Source: Bacteroidota bacterium (GTDB lineage: Bacteria > Bacteroidota > Bacteroidia > Chitinophagales > Chitinophagaceae). Taken from it: 64,000 bases of DNA. This document shows, one piece after another, positions 8,857-18,375 of the stretch. Below the pieces are notes generated by a model that searched no databases, was not told the DNA's origin, and saw nothing but the letters and a program-made list of their open reading frames with translations. Each line of letters opens with the position of its first letter. Positions within the stretch are counted from its first letter, which is position 1. The DNA lies in the NCBI GenBank assembly GCA_030706735.1, contig JAUZNZ010000008.1, forward strand, positions 62,001-126,000. Reading direction: 5' to 3'. The position numbers and the translations under genes were made by a program.

Positions 8857-10323
8857 ATGGCTTCCTCATCACGCATGAGCTGGGACCGGCTGTATAGCCC
8901 CAGGCGTACGGGCTCGGAAGGGAAGACCCGGACAGCGAACACCGCCCGCATCGCCACGCTGTCCCCGGCCGGCGCATTCCCTCCGGGTACTGCGGCGCCG
9001 GCGGAGTCCTATCTCCGCACGTCCTTTTTGCGCGACTATGATCGCGTCATTTTTTCCTCCGCATTCCGGAGACTCCAGAATAAAACACAGGTATTCCCCT
9101 TGCCGGGACCGGTATTCGTACACAACCGGCTTACGCATAGTCTTGAAGTCGCCTCGGTCGGACGCTCATTGGGAAAGGCCGTTGGAGATGCGCTCGCGGC
9201 CAGATACCCGGACCCGGGTGACGATTTCCGGGAGTTTTACAAATATGAGTTGCCTTCCGTGATCGCCGCGGCATGCCTGGCCCATGATATCGGTAACCCG
9301 CCATTCGGCCATTCCGGAGAAGAGGCGATACGCGGCTTCTTCCGGAACCTCGGCGGCGAAGCACGCAGGCGTTTTGAAGGGGAGTTGACGCCCAATCAGC
9401 AGCGGGACCTTGCCTTCTTCGAAGGAAATGCCAATGCATTCCGGACGCTGACCCATCATTTCAATGAGGCCCCGGGCGGGTTTCGCCTTACTTACGCCAC
9501 CCTGGCCTCTCTCGTGAAATATCCCTGCGATTCGCTGAACGGTTTCGACAAGGCGCGCCTGGCGACCAAAAAGTCCGGGTTCTTCGATTCGGAGATCGCC
9601 ACCTACTCCGCCATCGCGAAGGAATTAGGGATCCCTCAGGCTAGCCCGGAACAGAATGTCTTCGCACGCCACCCCTTCGTATTCCTCGTGGAGGCCGCCG
9701 ACGATATCTGCTATCGCATCATCGACTTTGAAGACGCTCATCGCTTGCATATCATCTCGATCGACACCATCCGGGAACTCTTCCTGGCTTTCTTCGACCA
9801 GGAACAGGGATATGACGCACGCGATCGCGTGGAACAAACCTTCAATAGCATCAACGACGACAACCAGAAGGTGCAGTTCTTGCGGGCCAAACTGATCAAT
9901 CTACTGATCCAGCGCGCCAGGGACGTGTTCATGGACCACGAGAATGATCTCCTGGACGGTAGTCTCAACCGTTCTCTGATCGACTGTCTGGCCCCACGAG
10001 AAAGAGAACTGATCGGACGGATCGACTCCTATTCGGTGCAGCATATTTATAATCACCGCTCCGTGGTGGAGATCGAGATCGCCGGCTATAACGTCATTGG
10101 AGGCATGCTGTCTGCATTCTTCGGCGCCATCATGGATCCCGGCACGCCACGGTCTAAAAAGCTGCTTCAACTCATCTCCAGCCAGTTCATCATCACGGGC
10201 AAGCCCGATTGCCTTTACTACGATATACAGGCCATCGTGGACTTTATCGCCGGCATGACCGACCTCTACGCGGTCGATCTTTACCGGAAAATGACCGGAA
10301 TGACCTTCCCGCAAATACGATAG
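8857..10323 (+). CDS. dgt: Deoxyguanosinetriphosphate triphosphohydrolase (dGTPase)
   Basis: A 488-residue HD-domain enzyme that hydrolyses dGTP to deoxyguanosine and triphosphate and so trims dNTP pools. The metal ligands are visible: His94 in NRLTHSLEVA, the HD pair His143-Asp144 in AHDIGNPPFGH, and a later Asp in EAADDICYRIIDFEDA. FSSAFRRLQNKTQVFPL (around 66-82) is the usual nucleotide-binding segment. The length matches the Escherichia coli-type long form. It starts 6 bp after the FAH gene, which suggests co-transcription without an obvious functional link. The next gene is convergent, 7 bp away. Confidence 0.93.
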   Translation: MASSSRMSWDRLYSPRRTGSEGKTRTANTARIATLSPAGAFPPGTAAPAESYLRTSFLRDYDRVIFSSAFRRLQNKTQVFPLPGPVFVHNRLTHSLEVASVGRSLGKAVGDALAARYPDPGDDFREFYKYELPSVIAAACLAHDIGNPPFGHSGEEAIRGFFRNLGGEARRRFEGELTPNQQRDLAFFEGNANAFRTLTHHFNEAPGGFRLTYATLASLVKYPCDSLNGFDKARLATKKSGFFDSEIATYSAIAKELGIPQASPEQNVFARHPFVFLVEAADDICYRIIDFEDAHRLHIISIDTIRELFLAFFDQEQGYDARDRVEQTFNSINDDNQKVQFLRAKLINLLIQRARDVFMDHENDLLDGSLNRSLIDCLAPRERELIGRIDSYSVQHIYNHRSVVEIEIAGYNVIGGMLSAFFGAIMDPGTPRSKKLLQLISSQFIITGKPDCLYYDIQAIVDFIAGMTDLYAVDLYRKMTGMTFPQIR

Positions 10324-10330
10324 CGCCGTC

Positions 10331-10975
10331 CTATCTCGTCGCAATCGCGGGCGGATGGATATTGTAATAGAATAGGATCGCATGCTCCGGCCATTCGGCG
10401 ATATGCGACTTGAATCCGGCCTTCAGCGAGATCAGGTTCCAGTTATGCGTCCCTGCCATGGTCAGCATCGGCCCCGACTCGGCAATTTTTTCCGGCGTAA
10501 GGGCATGCGGCGTCACCAGGGCAATATGACCCGGTACCTTGGCGTCCGGGTTCTTGTACGTGGCCACCACGATAAATCCTTGATTGGCCAATCGCTGCGC
10601 TTCTTCATAGATATTCGCGCCGCCGATGGGCGCCCACCCATTGTTCCGCGCCTCCGGCGAGGCCAGCCAATCGAATTGCGCATTGGCAAGCAACAGCGTC
10701 TTGTGCTCGGGAGGCCGGAGGATGTAGGTGTTCAGCCTCTTGCACGCCGAGGCCACGAAGGCGCTGCAATGCGTATGGATGTCCTGCTCCGCCCCCGGCC
10801 TGTCCGGTTCTCCGCTCTCCCAATCGACATGCTGGCCGGATAACCAAAGGGTTTCTACCTGCATTCCCCGATAAAAATCTTTTAGCGCACGGCCTTTGTC
10901 GTCGATCGAAAGTTTGTGCTGCCCGATGGCGGGAGCGGTGGCCGCCAGGAGCAGAAGGAAGAACAGATTTTTCAT
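10331..10975 (-). CDS. Secreted NlpC/P60- or CHAP-like cysteine hydrolase candidate
   Basis: A 214-residue protein with a signal peptide (MKNLFFLLLLAATAPAIG). The mature part has a Cys in THCSAFVASACKRL (Cys70) at the start of a predicted helix and a His in PGHIALV (His150) on a strand. This Cys-then-His arrangement is that of papain-like NlpC/P60 and CHAP peptidoglycan hydrolases. The overall match is weak, so the assignment is fold-level only. It is last in a minus-strand run after the LGFP protein (13 bp upstream), suggesting a shared transcript and a shared site of action in the periplasm or outside the cell. Confidence 0.5.
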   Translation of the reverse strand: MKNLFFLLLLAATAPAIGQHKLSIDDKGRALKDFYRGMQVETLWLSGQHVDWESGEPDRPGAEQDIHTHCSAFVASACKRLNTYILRPPEHKTLLLANAQFDWLASPEARNNGWAPIGGANIYEEAQRLANQGFIVVATYKNPDAKVPGHIALVTPHALTPEKIAESGPMLTMAGTHNWNLISLKAGFKSHIAEWPEHAILFYYNIHPPAIATR

Positions 10976-10988
10976 CGTAGGAGGTTAT

Positions 10989-13298
10989 TTATCTTGGTTG
11001 TTTGGTCATCACCTTATTCACTTTGGGAGGCAGGGGTTGCGGATTGATCGAACTGGCGGCGCCGGGCGCCGGTTTGCCTGAGGAGCCGGACTGTTGGCCC
11101 GATCCCGATCCCGATGCCGATCCCGCAGAAGCGAGGGGGATCATGGCCTTATTCTTCATGATCTCACTGTTCAATACGATCTCCGGCGGAGTTGGATTGG
11201 CGATGCCGCCGCACCGGATGATCCCGTTCTCGAATTTCTGATAACCGGACCCCGCAAGCGCGGTCTTGACTTGTTTTGAGCCGACCTCGTTAGGGATGAA
11301 ATCGGAGATCGGAAATCCGAGCGGGCCTTTTTCCCAATTGCTCTTCGCCCAGGCGTCCAACACCCTGCCATTCACTACCCAGGCGCCGTAACGGGGTGTC
11401 CAGTAAATGCTGCCGTGCTGGAAGTGCTGGAACAGGCCTCCATTGAGCGGTGTCACGCTGTTCAGCGGCCATCCCAGGTAGCCATGTTCGGCGCCGAAGG
11501 CTCCGTTGGAATATTGGATGGTTGCGGCGGCGTATTTATCGCGGATGGGACCCCAATTGGCGGCAGCCACCTTGGCATTGGAAGAGTAATAGAAGAAGGT
11601 CCCGGGTTTATGGCCGGACATGAAATATCCGGGTCCATCCTGTTTGTTGCCGCCGGTGGGTATCATGATCCCATTCGGTCCGGCTGCTCCTGTGCCGGGG
11701 TCCCTGGTGTTATCCAATACATATTTATCGGACTGAAAGAAATAGAAGAGGTTGTCCGAAGCCTGTTTGTCCAGAGGAACCCCTGCACGGACCTGGCTGA
11801 CAATATAACCTTGTTCGGTATTGCAGGCGCCTTTCGCGTTGATATAGTGGTAGCCATTATCGTATACCTGCAAATAACCGGCGTCGATGATCGAAGCCTG
11901 CTGTTCCAGGTTGTATTTGTTCCAATCGTCCTTGCAATCGGGATAATAGCCATACCTGTCCGTGCCGGCCAGGCCCAGGAAGGTGTTCCATATACCCTGC
12001 GTTACGGTGGGGATTACGCCCATCCTGGAGATCTGCCATGAATGGGATAGTTCGTGGACAAATACCTCACCGGGATAGGGATAGCCGCTGGCGGTCCTGA
12101 CGGCGCCGATCGGATCGTCCTGGGCGTCGCCGAGATTGAGGTTGATCGTGCCGTCGGGCATAGGCAGGGTCACGAAGCGGTGATCGGTCGTCATCAGGTT
12201 CGTAATATACAGCCGGTCGATGGGAGGAAGGGCTCCATTGAAAATATAGGCATTGGCCCAGTCATATTCATATTGGCTGATAGGTCGCCGGTGCGGGTTG
12301 GTCGTGCCGTACAGGATATAGTTCATTCCGTCGAGCGTGATCCCCATGAGACCGTTGCCAAGGTTCTTGTAGGCAGAGACAGCCCCGTCGATTATGCCGG
12401 CTGGCGCGTGAGCGATCATCGTCGTGATATCGCGCGCGTTATTTTTCACGAACTGGAAGAAGTCGGAATTCTGGGCGGGGATCAGGGCTACCAACTGATC
12501 GAAAAGTTTTACATAGTTATCTCCGAGGTCCTTCAGCCATCCCTGTACGTCGGTGACGGCGGAAGTCGCTGCGTTGACTACTCCGCTTAGCGCGTCTCCG
12601 ATGTCGCCTATCCCGTCGTCCATAAAATCCATCGTCTTTATGCCGCCCGTTGCCATGGCGGAGGACGCGTTGAACTTCACGGAGGAGGTCAAGCCCGGTC
12701 CGTCCAGAGAGTAGATCCCAAACGTGATATTGGGATCGTTGAGCACTTTCTTTGCGTTGCTGACGAATTTCTTATGTTGAAAAGAGGAGGCCCCGCCCTG
12801 TCCGCTATAGTAAGGGCGGCCAACGATCCTCATGTCGGTGGCTCCGGCGGGCGGCTGGCAGTATACCAGGACGGCGTAGCTGGTTCCTTTTGGGACGTTT
12901 AACATAGTATAGGCCACCCCATCGGTGGATTGTGCGATGGAAATATCGGGGTTCATTCTTTGTTGAAGCATGATCGCGATCGTGTTGGGGTCTTTTGCCA
13001 GGGGGGTATACATTACGCTCCACAGTTCCACATGTATCTTGCCTGCAACGTCCTGTTGCTGGCGGGCGGCCCATTGTGCGATTAGCTTGTTCATGAGCGG
13101 GACGGGGATCGCGAGGTCGATCGTGGTGCGGTTTGCGGCAGTCTGTCTTTCCAGGACCATGCCTGTGTGGCTGGTCTGCGCCTGTAATGGGGATGTCATC
13201 AGCAGAGCGTGGCACGCGGCAAGGAGAGAAATGATCGTATGGAACAGCGTGCCGGTGCTGTTCCGGCGATGTCCCGTAGGAGTGAAGTTGCTTGGCAT
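10989..13298 (-). CDS. Large secreted protein with HELSH metallopeptidase-like motif and LGFP repeats
   Basis: About 769 residues from the ATG at 13298, chosen because a signal peptide ending in PLQAQ follows; an upstream in-frame start at 13361 is less likely. After an unrecognised N-terminal beta region and a middle part with hydrophobic stretches, EVFVHELSHSWQ (His415 to His419) gives the HExxH zinc motif. The last third has LGFP-type repeats (GYLGWPL, GPLGFPISD, YQKFENGIIR), known as wall- or glycan-associated modules. The tail is Ser/Gly-rich and ends with a Pro-rich NPQPLPP motif. A third zinc ligand was not identified, so protease activity is unproven. It probably shares a transcript with its neighbours on both sides. 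Confidence 0.65.
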   Translation of the reverse strand: MPSNFTPTGHRRNSTGTLFHTIISLLAACHALLMTSPLQAQTSHTGMVLERQTAANRTTIDLAIPVPLMNKLIAQWAARQQQDVAGKIHVELWSVMYTPLAKDPNTIAIMLQQRMNPDISIAQSTDGVAYTMLNVPKGTSYAVLVYCQPPAGATDMRIVGRPYYSGQGGASSFQHKKFVSNAKKVLNDPNITFGIYSLDGPGLTSSVKFNASSAMATGGIKTMDFMDDGIGDIGDALSGVVNAATSAVTDVQGWLKDLGDNYVKLFDQLVALIPAQNSDFFQFVKNNARDITTMIAHAPAGIIDGAVSAYKNLGNGLMGITLDGMNYILYGTTNPHRRPISQYEYDWANAYIFNGALPPIDRLYITNLMTTDHRFVTLPMPDGTINLNLGDAQDDPIGAVRTASGYPYPGEVFVHELSHSWQISRMGVIPTVTQGIWNTFLGLAGTDRYGYYPDCKDDWNKYNLEQQASIIDAGYLQVYDNGYHYINAKGACNTEQGYIVSQVRAGVPLDKQASDNLFYFFQSDKYVLDNTRDPGTGAAGPNGIMIPTGGNKQDGPGYFMSGHKPGTFFYYSSNAKVAAANWGPIRDKYAAATIQYSNGAFGAEHGYLGWPLNSVTPLNGGLFQHFQHGSIYWTPRYGAWVVNGRVLDAWAKSNWEKGPLGFPISDFIPNEVGSKQVKTALAGSGYQKFENGIIRCGGIANPTPPEIVLNSEIMKNKAMIPLASAGSASGSGSGQQSGSSGKPAPGAASSINPQPLPPKVNKVMTKQPR

Positions 13299-13338
13299 TT
13301 TATCATTATTTAGAGTAAACAATTGCTGTAGGGGCCGA

Positions 13339-14406
13339 TCAGCGTATATAATTGCTGGCATCCGGGATACCGTTGTTGTTGTTGTCGATGCCCAGGGCTT
13401 TGATGCGGATCTTCAGGTATCCGTTGTTGCCGCTGGTGCCCATTTGTTTTTGGACCGCAATCAATGCGTACACTTCCCGGTTATCCATCTGAACTTTTAC
13501 GGCCAGTACCTGCCCGTCTAGTTTTTGACCGACGGAGGCGTAATAGCCGGCGTAGTTCTGGGCGTTCCTGACGGCGCTGCTGATCTGACCGTTGTTGCGT
13601 ATCTGGTCGAACTGTCCGAGTGTAAGGCGGGTCATGGCAACTTCGCTTTCGGTGACGTCCTTCCATTGCTGTACCTGGTCGCTGGTATGCTGGGTCATAT
13701 AGGTAGCGGTACTATTGTTGCGGGCGAAGCCGGGAGTCATTATATAGTAGGTATTCTGGCCATCGTCGGGTGCAAAAAAGAGAAGGTCTACAGAGGTCGG
13801 TTTGTCTGCGGCTTCACCCATCCCCAGTACCGTACCCGTCAGCGCGTCCAGGCAATTGCCATAAAGACCGTTATTCTGATTACCCCAGTTCCCCGAGGCA
13901 TCCTGGTTGACGGAAGCAGGATTGTTGACGGGTAAATAGAATTCGGGGTTCGGTTGGGTCACCGTCTGTCCCCCCGTTCCATAATTCGGCTGGCTGCCGG
14001 ACTGGCCCGCAGGCTGCGACCCCCCTGTTCCATAATTCGGCTGGCTGCCGGACTGGCCCGCAGGCTGCGACCCCCCTGTTCCATAATTCGGCTGCGACCC
14101 CGTCTGCCCGCCGGCGCCATTGGTCTTGGCGGCCCCTTTGACGTCCCGAACGAGTTGCTTTCCCTCACTATAGAGGAGCTGGGCCTTGAGAAGGTAGGGC
14201 TCGAATACGGCAATCAGGTTCTGCGCCTTATTGATCGCCTGCTGACTCTTTTGCAAGGTCCGGTCCACCCGATCGGGAGAATTCGCGCCCGGGCTATATC
14301 CGGGGGATGAACCGTAGCCGCTGCCGGTCTGAGCGCTCGAATAACAGGTTAGGGCGAGCAGGACCAAGGTCGGAGCGACCCTGGATCGAAGGTTGGTGAT
14401 TTTCAT
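13339..14406 (-). CDS. Secreted repeat-containing protein of unknown function
   Basis: 355 residues from the ATG at 14406, with a signal peptide (PTLVLLALTCYSSAQ). A short helical, coiled-coil-like segment follows (about 45-90), then a Gly/Gln/Pro/Ser-rich linker with tandem 17-residue repeats (SQPNYGTGGSQPAGQSG), then a globular domain of about 170 residues I do not recognise. The C-terminus contains DNNNNGIPDAS, close to the Asp/Asn-rich calcium loops of dockerin and thrombospondin type 3 repeats. The layout suggests a helical stalk, a flexible linker and an exposed domain. It lies 40 bp upstream of the LGFP/HELSH gene on the same strand. Confidence 0.6.
   Translation of the reverse strand: MKITNLRSRVAPTLVLLALTCYSSAQTGSGYGSSPGYSPGANSPDRVDRTLQKSQQAINKAQNLIAVFEPYLLKAQLLYSEGKQLVRDVKGAAKTNGAGGQTGSQPNYGTGGSQPAGQSGSQPNYGTGGSQPAGQSGSQPNYGTGGQTVTQPNPEFYLPVNNPASVNQDASGNWGNQNNGLYGNCLDALTGTVLGMGEAADKPTSVDLLFFAPDDGQNTYYIMTPGFARNNSTATYMTQHTSDQVQQWKDVTESEVAMTRLTLGQFDQIRNNGQISSAVRNAQNYAGYYASVGQKLDGQVLAVKVQMDNREVYALIAVQKQMGTSGNNGYLKIRIKALGIDNNNNGIPDASNYIR
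13979..14094 (-). repeat. 51-bp in-frame tandem repeat
   Basis: Two complete, near-identical 51-bp units (13979-14029 and 14030-14080) and a partial third lie inside the gene at 13339-14406. They encode the 17-residue Gly/Gln-rich unit SQPNYGTGGSQPAGQSG. The identity at DNA level suggests recent slippage or unequal exchange, and copy number may vary between strains. The units are directly adjacent without spacers, so this is not a CRISPR array. Confidence 0.9.
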
Positions 14407-14488
14407 ATTCCGCAATTTCTGCTAAGGAACGAAGGTTCACCTTTCCTTTCTAGTGATGTTCAGCAAACGGTGGATTTGAACAAGGGAA

Positions 14489-15241
14489 CTACACTTTGGC
14501 GAACATTTGCAGGAATTCTTCTTTCTTATTCCGGCTGAGAGCAATGTTCCGGCCATCCTGCATGATGATGTCTCCTCCCTCGCCTCGTATATATTGCTTG
14601 ATATAGCGGAGGTTGATCAAAAAAGATTTATGCGCCCGGAAGAATATCTTTTCCTCGGATAAGATATCGTCGAAATTCCCCAGGGTCTTGCTGACCAGAT
14701 GCTTCCTGCCATCGCTCATGACCACGTGGGTGTAGCAATCGTCCGCCTCGAGGTACATGATCTCGGCGGTCTTTACGAATAACAGGCCCTGACCCGTGGA
14801 CAGCGCCAGGGTGCCGGCGATCTTCTTTTCCTTGAACATTTGCAACTGATTGACCTGTTCCTTGCTCGTGTGGTCGCGCTCATGGCGGAACCTTTCCAGG
14901 GCCTCTTTCAGTTCGTTCTTGTCGATGGGCTTCAACAGGTAGTCCAACGCATTCAGCCGGATCGCCCGTATGGCATATTGGTCATATGCGGTAGTGAAGA
15001 TCACCTTGAAATGGAGCTCGGGGAACTGCGAAAGGAATTGCAGGCCATTCATGACCGGCATTTCAATGTCCAGGAAAAGGAGTTCCGGCTTGTGCTGGTC
15101 CATCAGCGGGCCGGCAGCCTCCGGATCGGTCGCCGTAAATACCAGCTCGACATCGGGGTGGGATTTCAATAGATAACTGAGCGTCTTGACGCCATGCGTC
15201 TCGTCATCGATGATCGCTGCTTTGATGGTTGGTAGGGACAT
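14489..15241 (-). CDS. LytTR-family response regulator
   Basis: A 250-residue regulator: receiver domain (1-120) with acidic pocket Asp12/Asp13, phosphoacceptor Asp58 in LLFLDIEMP and Lys104 in YLLKPID, followed by a LytTR DNA-binding domain (about 145-245) with the family pattern EIMYLEADDCYTHV, FFRAHKSFLIN and ALSRNKKEEF. It begins 3 bp after the sensor kinase stop codon, so the two form one operon and a cognate pair. LytTR regulators bind pairs of short direct repeats; no target site was identified here. The adjacent downstream secreted genes are obvious candidate targets by position. Confidence 0.93.
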   Translation of the reverse strand: MSLPTIKAAIIDDETHGVKTLSYLLKSHPDVELVFTATDPEAAGPLMDQHKPELLFLDIEMPVMNGLQFLSQFPELHFKVIFTTAYDQYAIRAIRLNALDYLLKPIDKNELKEALERFRHERDHTSKEQVNQLQMFKEKKIAGTLALSTGQGLLFVKTAEIMYLEADDCYTHVVMSDGRKHLVSKTLGNFDDILSEEKIFFRAHKSFLINLRYIKQYIRGEGGDIIMQDGRNIALSRNKKEEFLQMFAKV

Positions 15242-15244
15242 GGC

Positions 15245-18200
15245 TTATCGTGAGGTTTGATTTTCGAAAAAAATATGCACGCAGGTGCCGGCCGGAACAT
15301 GCGCCTCCGTGTAGAGGTCCTCAGTGATCACCCGGGCGCCCCGGTCATGCAATGTAAGACGTTCTGTGGTCGCCTTTACGCCAAAAGGGGCATTTCCACT
15401 CGCTTTCTGCGATCGGCCGGCCGTCGCACGTCCTATCCCGTCATCACGGATGGAAATATGGATGCCGGTGCCGGTTTTCCCGATGTGAATATCGATCAGC
15501 CCGCTGTCTTTCTTATTCTTGAGGCCATGCCAGATGGCATTTTCCACAAACGGCTGGATCACCAACGGAGGTAGCTGAACGTACGCCGTGTCGACTGCCG
15601 GGTCGATGGAAATACGATAGTCGAAGGATCGCTCCAGCCTCTTGGACTCGAGTTCCATATAGAGGGTCAATGCTTTGATCTCCTCGTCCAGGGTAACAAG
15701 CTGCTTACGCGAATTTTCCAGGACGATCCGCATTAACCGGCTGAAGTCCGTGAGGTACTCACTGGCTTCGTCCCCCTTCTTTTCCAGGATATAGCTATTG
15801 ATGCTGTTTAACGTGTTGAATATGAAATGCGGGTTCATCTGGCTACGGAGGGCGGACATCTCCGACTCGGCAAGCCGGTGCTTCAGATTGGCCTCCTGGC
15901 GAATGGCCTTCACTCTTCTTTTGATCAGGAATAGCCCAAGCAATAAGACGGAGGTCCACAACAACAGGTTGAACCACCAGGTACTGTAAAAGGGTGAACC
16001 GACAATGAATCGGATATGAAAGGTCCGCTGCGGATGGTTCTTTTCCCTTACCAGCAGATCATAGTTGTGCGGGGCAAGGTTCGCAAAGGATACATATTGT
16101 TGCGAGCCCAGGCTTTGCCACTTACTTTCATTCAGATTGTACTCGAACGAAAAAGGCGCGCTCCGCTCAAAGGAAAGACGGCCGAATTGGAACCGGATAT
16201 TGTTTTCCTTATAGGAAAAATGGTATATACTGTCGATAGGCAGATTGCGATCCGGCAATTGTGCATTGCGGAGATAAATTCTCCAGTTCCGCGGCTCCCT
16301 GGGGAAATGATCCGTATTCCAGCAATAATATCCCCGGTCGGCGGGCATATATACATTGCCCGCCGTATCGGCACTCAGGTGGCCGCTGCATTCCGGGAAC
16401 CCCTCCCCGGTATAAAAGTTTGTGAATTTCCCGGTCGCCGTGTCCATTTGTGCCAGGCCCTTATCCGAAGTGATCCAAAGCGATCCCCTGGCATCGAGAC
16501 AAGCCCAGGTGCAATTGTCCGAGATCAGCCCGTCGACCGTTGAATACCGCACGAAATCCCGGCTGCCGTAACGATAACATACCAGGCCCGCATGATAGTC
16601 GACCAAATAGACATTTCCCATTCCGTCACCCGTGATGCACAGGAAAGCCCCGGGTTTGCGTGACGCGGGAAGAGGGAGAGGGAAATGCCGGCAGGCCTTC
16701 TTATCAATATCATACACATATAATCCATCGAACTCCAGGCCAAGCCAAAGGCTATGCGACCGGGGTTCATAGTACAGCGCATTGATCTGCTTGTCTCTTG
16801 CCGTGGGGATCCCCTCCTCGAAATGGCATTCCTTTTTAACCGGATCATACCGCAGGATCCCCTGCTCGGCCGCTCTCGTCCAAACGATCCCCTTCTTGTC
16901 GATCACGGAATTACGCACGGCATAACCATTCTCCGGCCAACGCTTCGGAGGCAAGCTGATCTCCGTCGCCAGGTTATTCCGCTGATCATAGGCATACAGT
17001 TTTTCCTCTCCATTCAGATAAGCCTGCCCATCCGTCGCTTCGGCAAAATAAGGATAGGGGCTGATCTGCAGTTCGCCTTCGCGGCTTTTGACGGTAGCCG
17101 AGGCGCCCTTGTCGGAAACGACATACTCCGGGGGGCCGAATAGCAGCTTTGCCGTAAGTTTGGACCGATATACGCGGGACGGGTTGTATGGAGAGGGAAG
17201 AGGATGGAACCGGAAAAGGTCCTGTTGGGGCATGATCTTCACGAGACCCTTATCTGTGCTCGCCCAAAGCAGGGAACCCTGCCTGGCCAGATCCCTGAAC
17301 CCTTCTTCAGGCAGGTCGCGACTTCGTTCCGTACGTGTAGGGAACGGGCTAAAAAAAACCCCTTTCCGGCTGTCGAAAAAAATGATCGTTTCCGGAGTGC
17401 AATACATCAGCGTGTCCCCGCTGAATGGACGCGGCCCGTAAACGATATCGTTAAGCGATATGGAGGCGGGGGTGTGGAAATTGGCCCACCGGCCGGCCTG
17501 CGCATCATAGCAGAGGATCCCGCTCCCATAGGTCCCGATCCAAACCTTTCCTCCCGGCTCGGCATAATACAGGTGGGCGCCGAAAAAGTCGGTTATGGTG
17601 GGGTAGGGGTAATTTCGGAAAGCCAGGGTCCTCGTATCGACACTGAACAATCCGTCCGAGGTCAGCACCCAAAGCTCGGTTCCTGATTTCGCTACGATGT
17701 CCAGGATAACGACGCGCGTCTGGTTGCCCGTAGGTGAACGGAGAGGAGCGGCAAATCTGGCCCAACCCGAATTGCGGAATCGTCCCGACCGCGGATTGAA
17801 GATCAGCAGGTCATTGCGCGTACCGACCCATAAGTTGCCATCGGCATCATCGCACAGGGCCTGGAAGGTGGCCCCGATCCGTCGCAGGGTCAGGCTGTCC
17901 GGTACGTAGTTACTGAAGGTCTGGGACCGCGGGTGGAACAGGCTGATCCCCGCCCCGGTCCCGATCCAAAACCGCTGTTGGCGGTCAAAGAACAGGGCCT
18001 GTATCTCATTGCTGGCAAGGGAACTGCTGTCTGCCGGATCGTTCGTGAAGTTGTCAAAGGCATTTCCATCGAACCGGTTCAGGCCATTGGCCGTCCCCAC
18101 CCATAAAAAACCTTCCCGGTCAGGTAATACCGAATTGACTACATTGCTGCTTAAACCGTCCCTCTCCGTGTAGGTCTTGTACTGCGATTTCTGGGAGTTG

Positions 18201-18250
18201 GCAATACTGCTCAGGCTTTCAAGGCAGATGAACAGTATAAAGCTTCTCAT
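15245..18250 (-). CDS. LytS-type sensor histidine kinase with periplasmic propeller domain
   Basis: A 1001-residue membrane sensor. A signal peptide is followed by many two-component regulator-propeller repeats (DREGFLWVGTANGLNRFD and similar), a Y_Y_Y-type beta domain near 690-750, one transmembrane helix (WTSVLLLGLFLI), and a cytoplasmic kinase of the His_kinase family with LRSQMNPHFIFNTLNSI (phospho-His808) and an ATP-binding domain with PLVIQPFVENAIWHG. Unlike the hybrid regulators of many PULs it ends after the kinase and hands the phosphate to the LytTR protein encoded 3 bp downstream. The ligand is unknown; propeller sensors of this type often detect glycans. Confidence 0.92.
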   Translation of the reverse strand: MRSFILFICLESLSSIANSQKSQYKTYTERDGLSSNVVNSVLPDREGFLWVGTANGLNRFDGNAFDNFTNDPADSSSLASNEIQALFFDRQQRFWIGTGAGISLFHPRSQTFSNYVPDSLTLRRIGATFQALCDDADGNLWVGTRNDLLIFNPRSGRFRNSGWARFAAPLRSPTGNQTRVVILDIVAKSGTELWVLTSDGLFSVDTRTLAFRNYPYPTITDFFGAHLYYAEPGGKVWIGTYGSGILCYDAQAGRWANFHTPASISLNDIVYGPRPFSGDTLMYCTPETIIFFDSRKGVFFSPFPTRTERSRDLPEEGFRDLARQGSLLWASTDKGLVKIMPQQDLFRFHPLPSPYNPSRVYRSKLTAKLLFGPPEYVVSDKGASATVKSREGELQISPYPYFAEATDGQAYLNGEEKLYAYDQRNNLATEISLPPKRWPENGYAVRNSVIDKKGIVWTRAAEQGILRYDPVKKECHFEEGIPTARDKQINALYYEPRSHSLWLGLEFDGLYVYDIDKKACRHFPLPLPASRKPGAFLCITGDGMGNVYLVDYHAGLVCYRYGSRDFVRYSTVDGLISDNCTWACLDARGSLWITSDKGLAQMDTATGKFTNFYTGEGFPECSGHLSADTAGNVYMPADRGYYCWNTDHFPREPRNWRIYLRNAQLPDRNLPIDSIYHFSYKENNIRFQFGRLSFERSAPFSFEYNLNESKWQSLGSQQYVSFANLAPHNYDLLVREKNHPQRTFHIRFIVGSPFYSTWWFNLLLWTSVLLLGLFLIKRRVKAIRQEANLKHRLAESEMSALRSQMNPHFIFNTLNSINSYILEKKGDEASEYLTDFSRLMRIVLENSRKQLVTLDEEIKALTLYMELESKRLERSFDYRISIDPAVDTAYVQLPPLVIQPFVENAIWHGLKNKKDSGLIDIHIGKTGTGIHISIRDDGIGRATAGRSQKASGNAPFGVKATTERLTLHDRGARVITEDLYTEAHVPAGTCVHIFFENQTSR

Positions 18251-18375
18251 GTTATAAAATTAGGCAAAAAGGGCCCAAACAGCCGCCTGCAAGAAAGTCG
18301 ATCCAGACCGGAATAAAAAGCCGTATTTAGTGAAACGGGACTTTGAATAAGCCTCCCGCCAAAAAATATACACAT

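Noticed and set aside
12641-13215. Alternative genes in other frames within the LGFP/HELSH gene
   Set aside because: They lack starts, motifs and signals and are contained in a gene with a convincing signal peptide and domains.
13979-14094. CRISPR-like repeat pattern
   Set aside because: The units are contiguous, in frame with a secreted protein and have no spacers or cas genes nearby.
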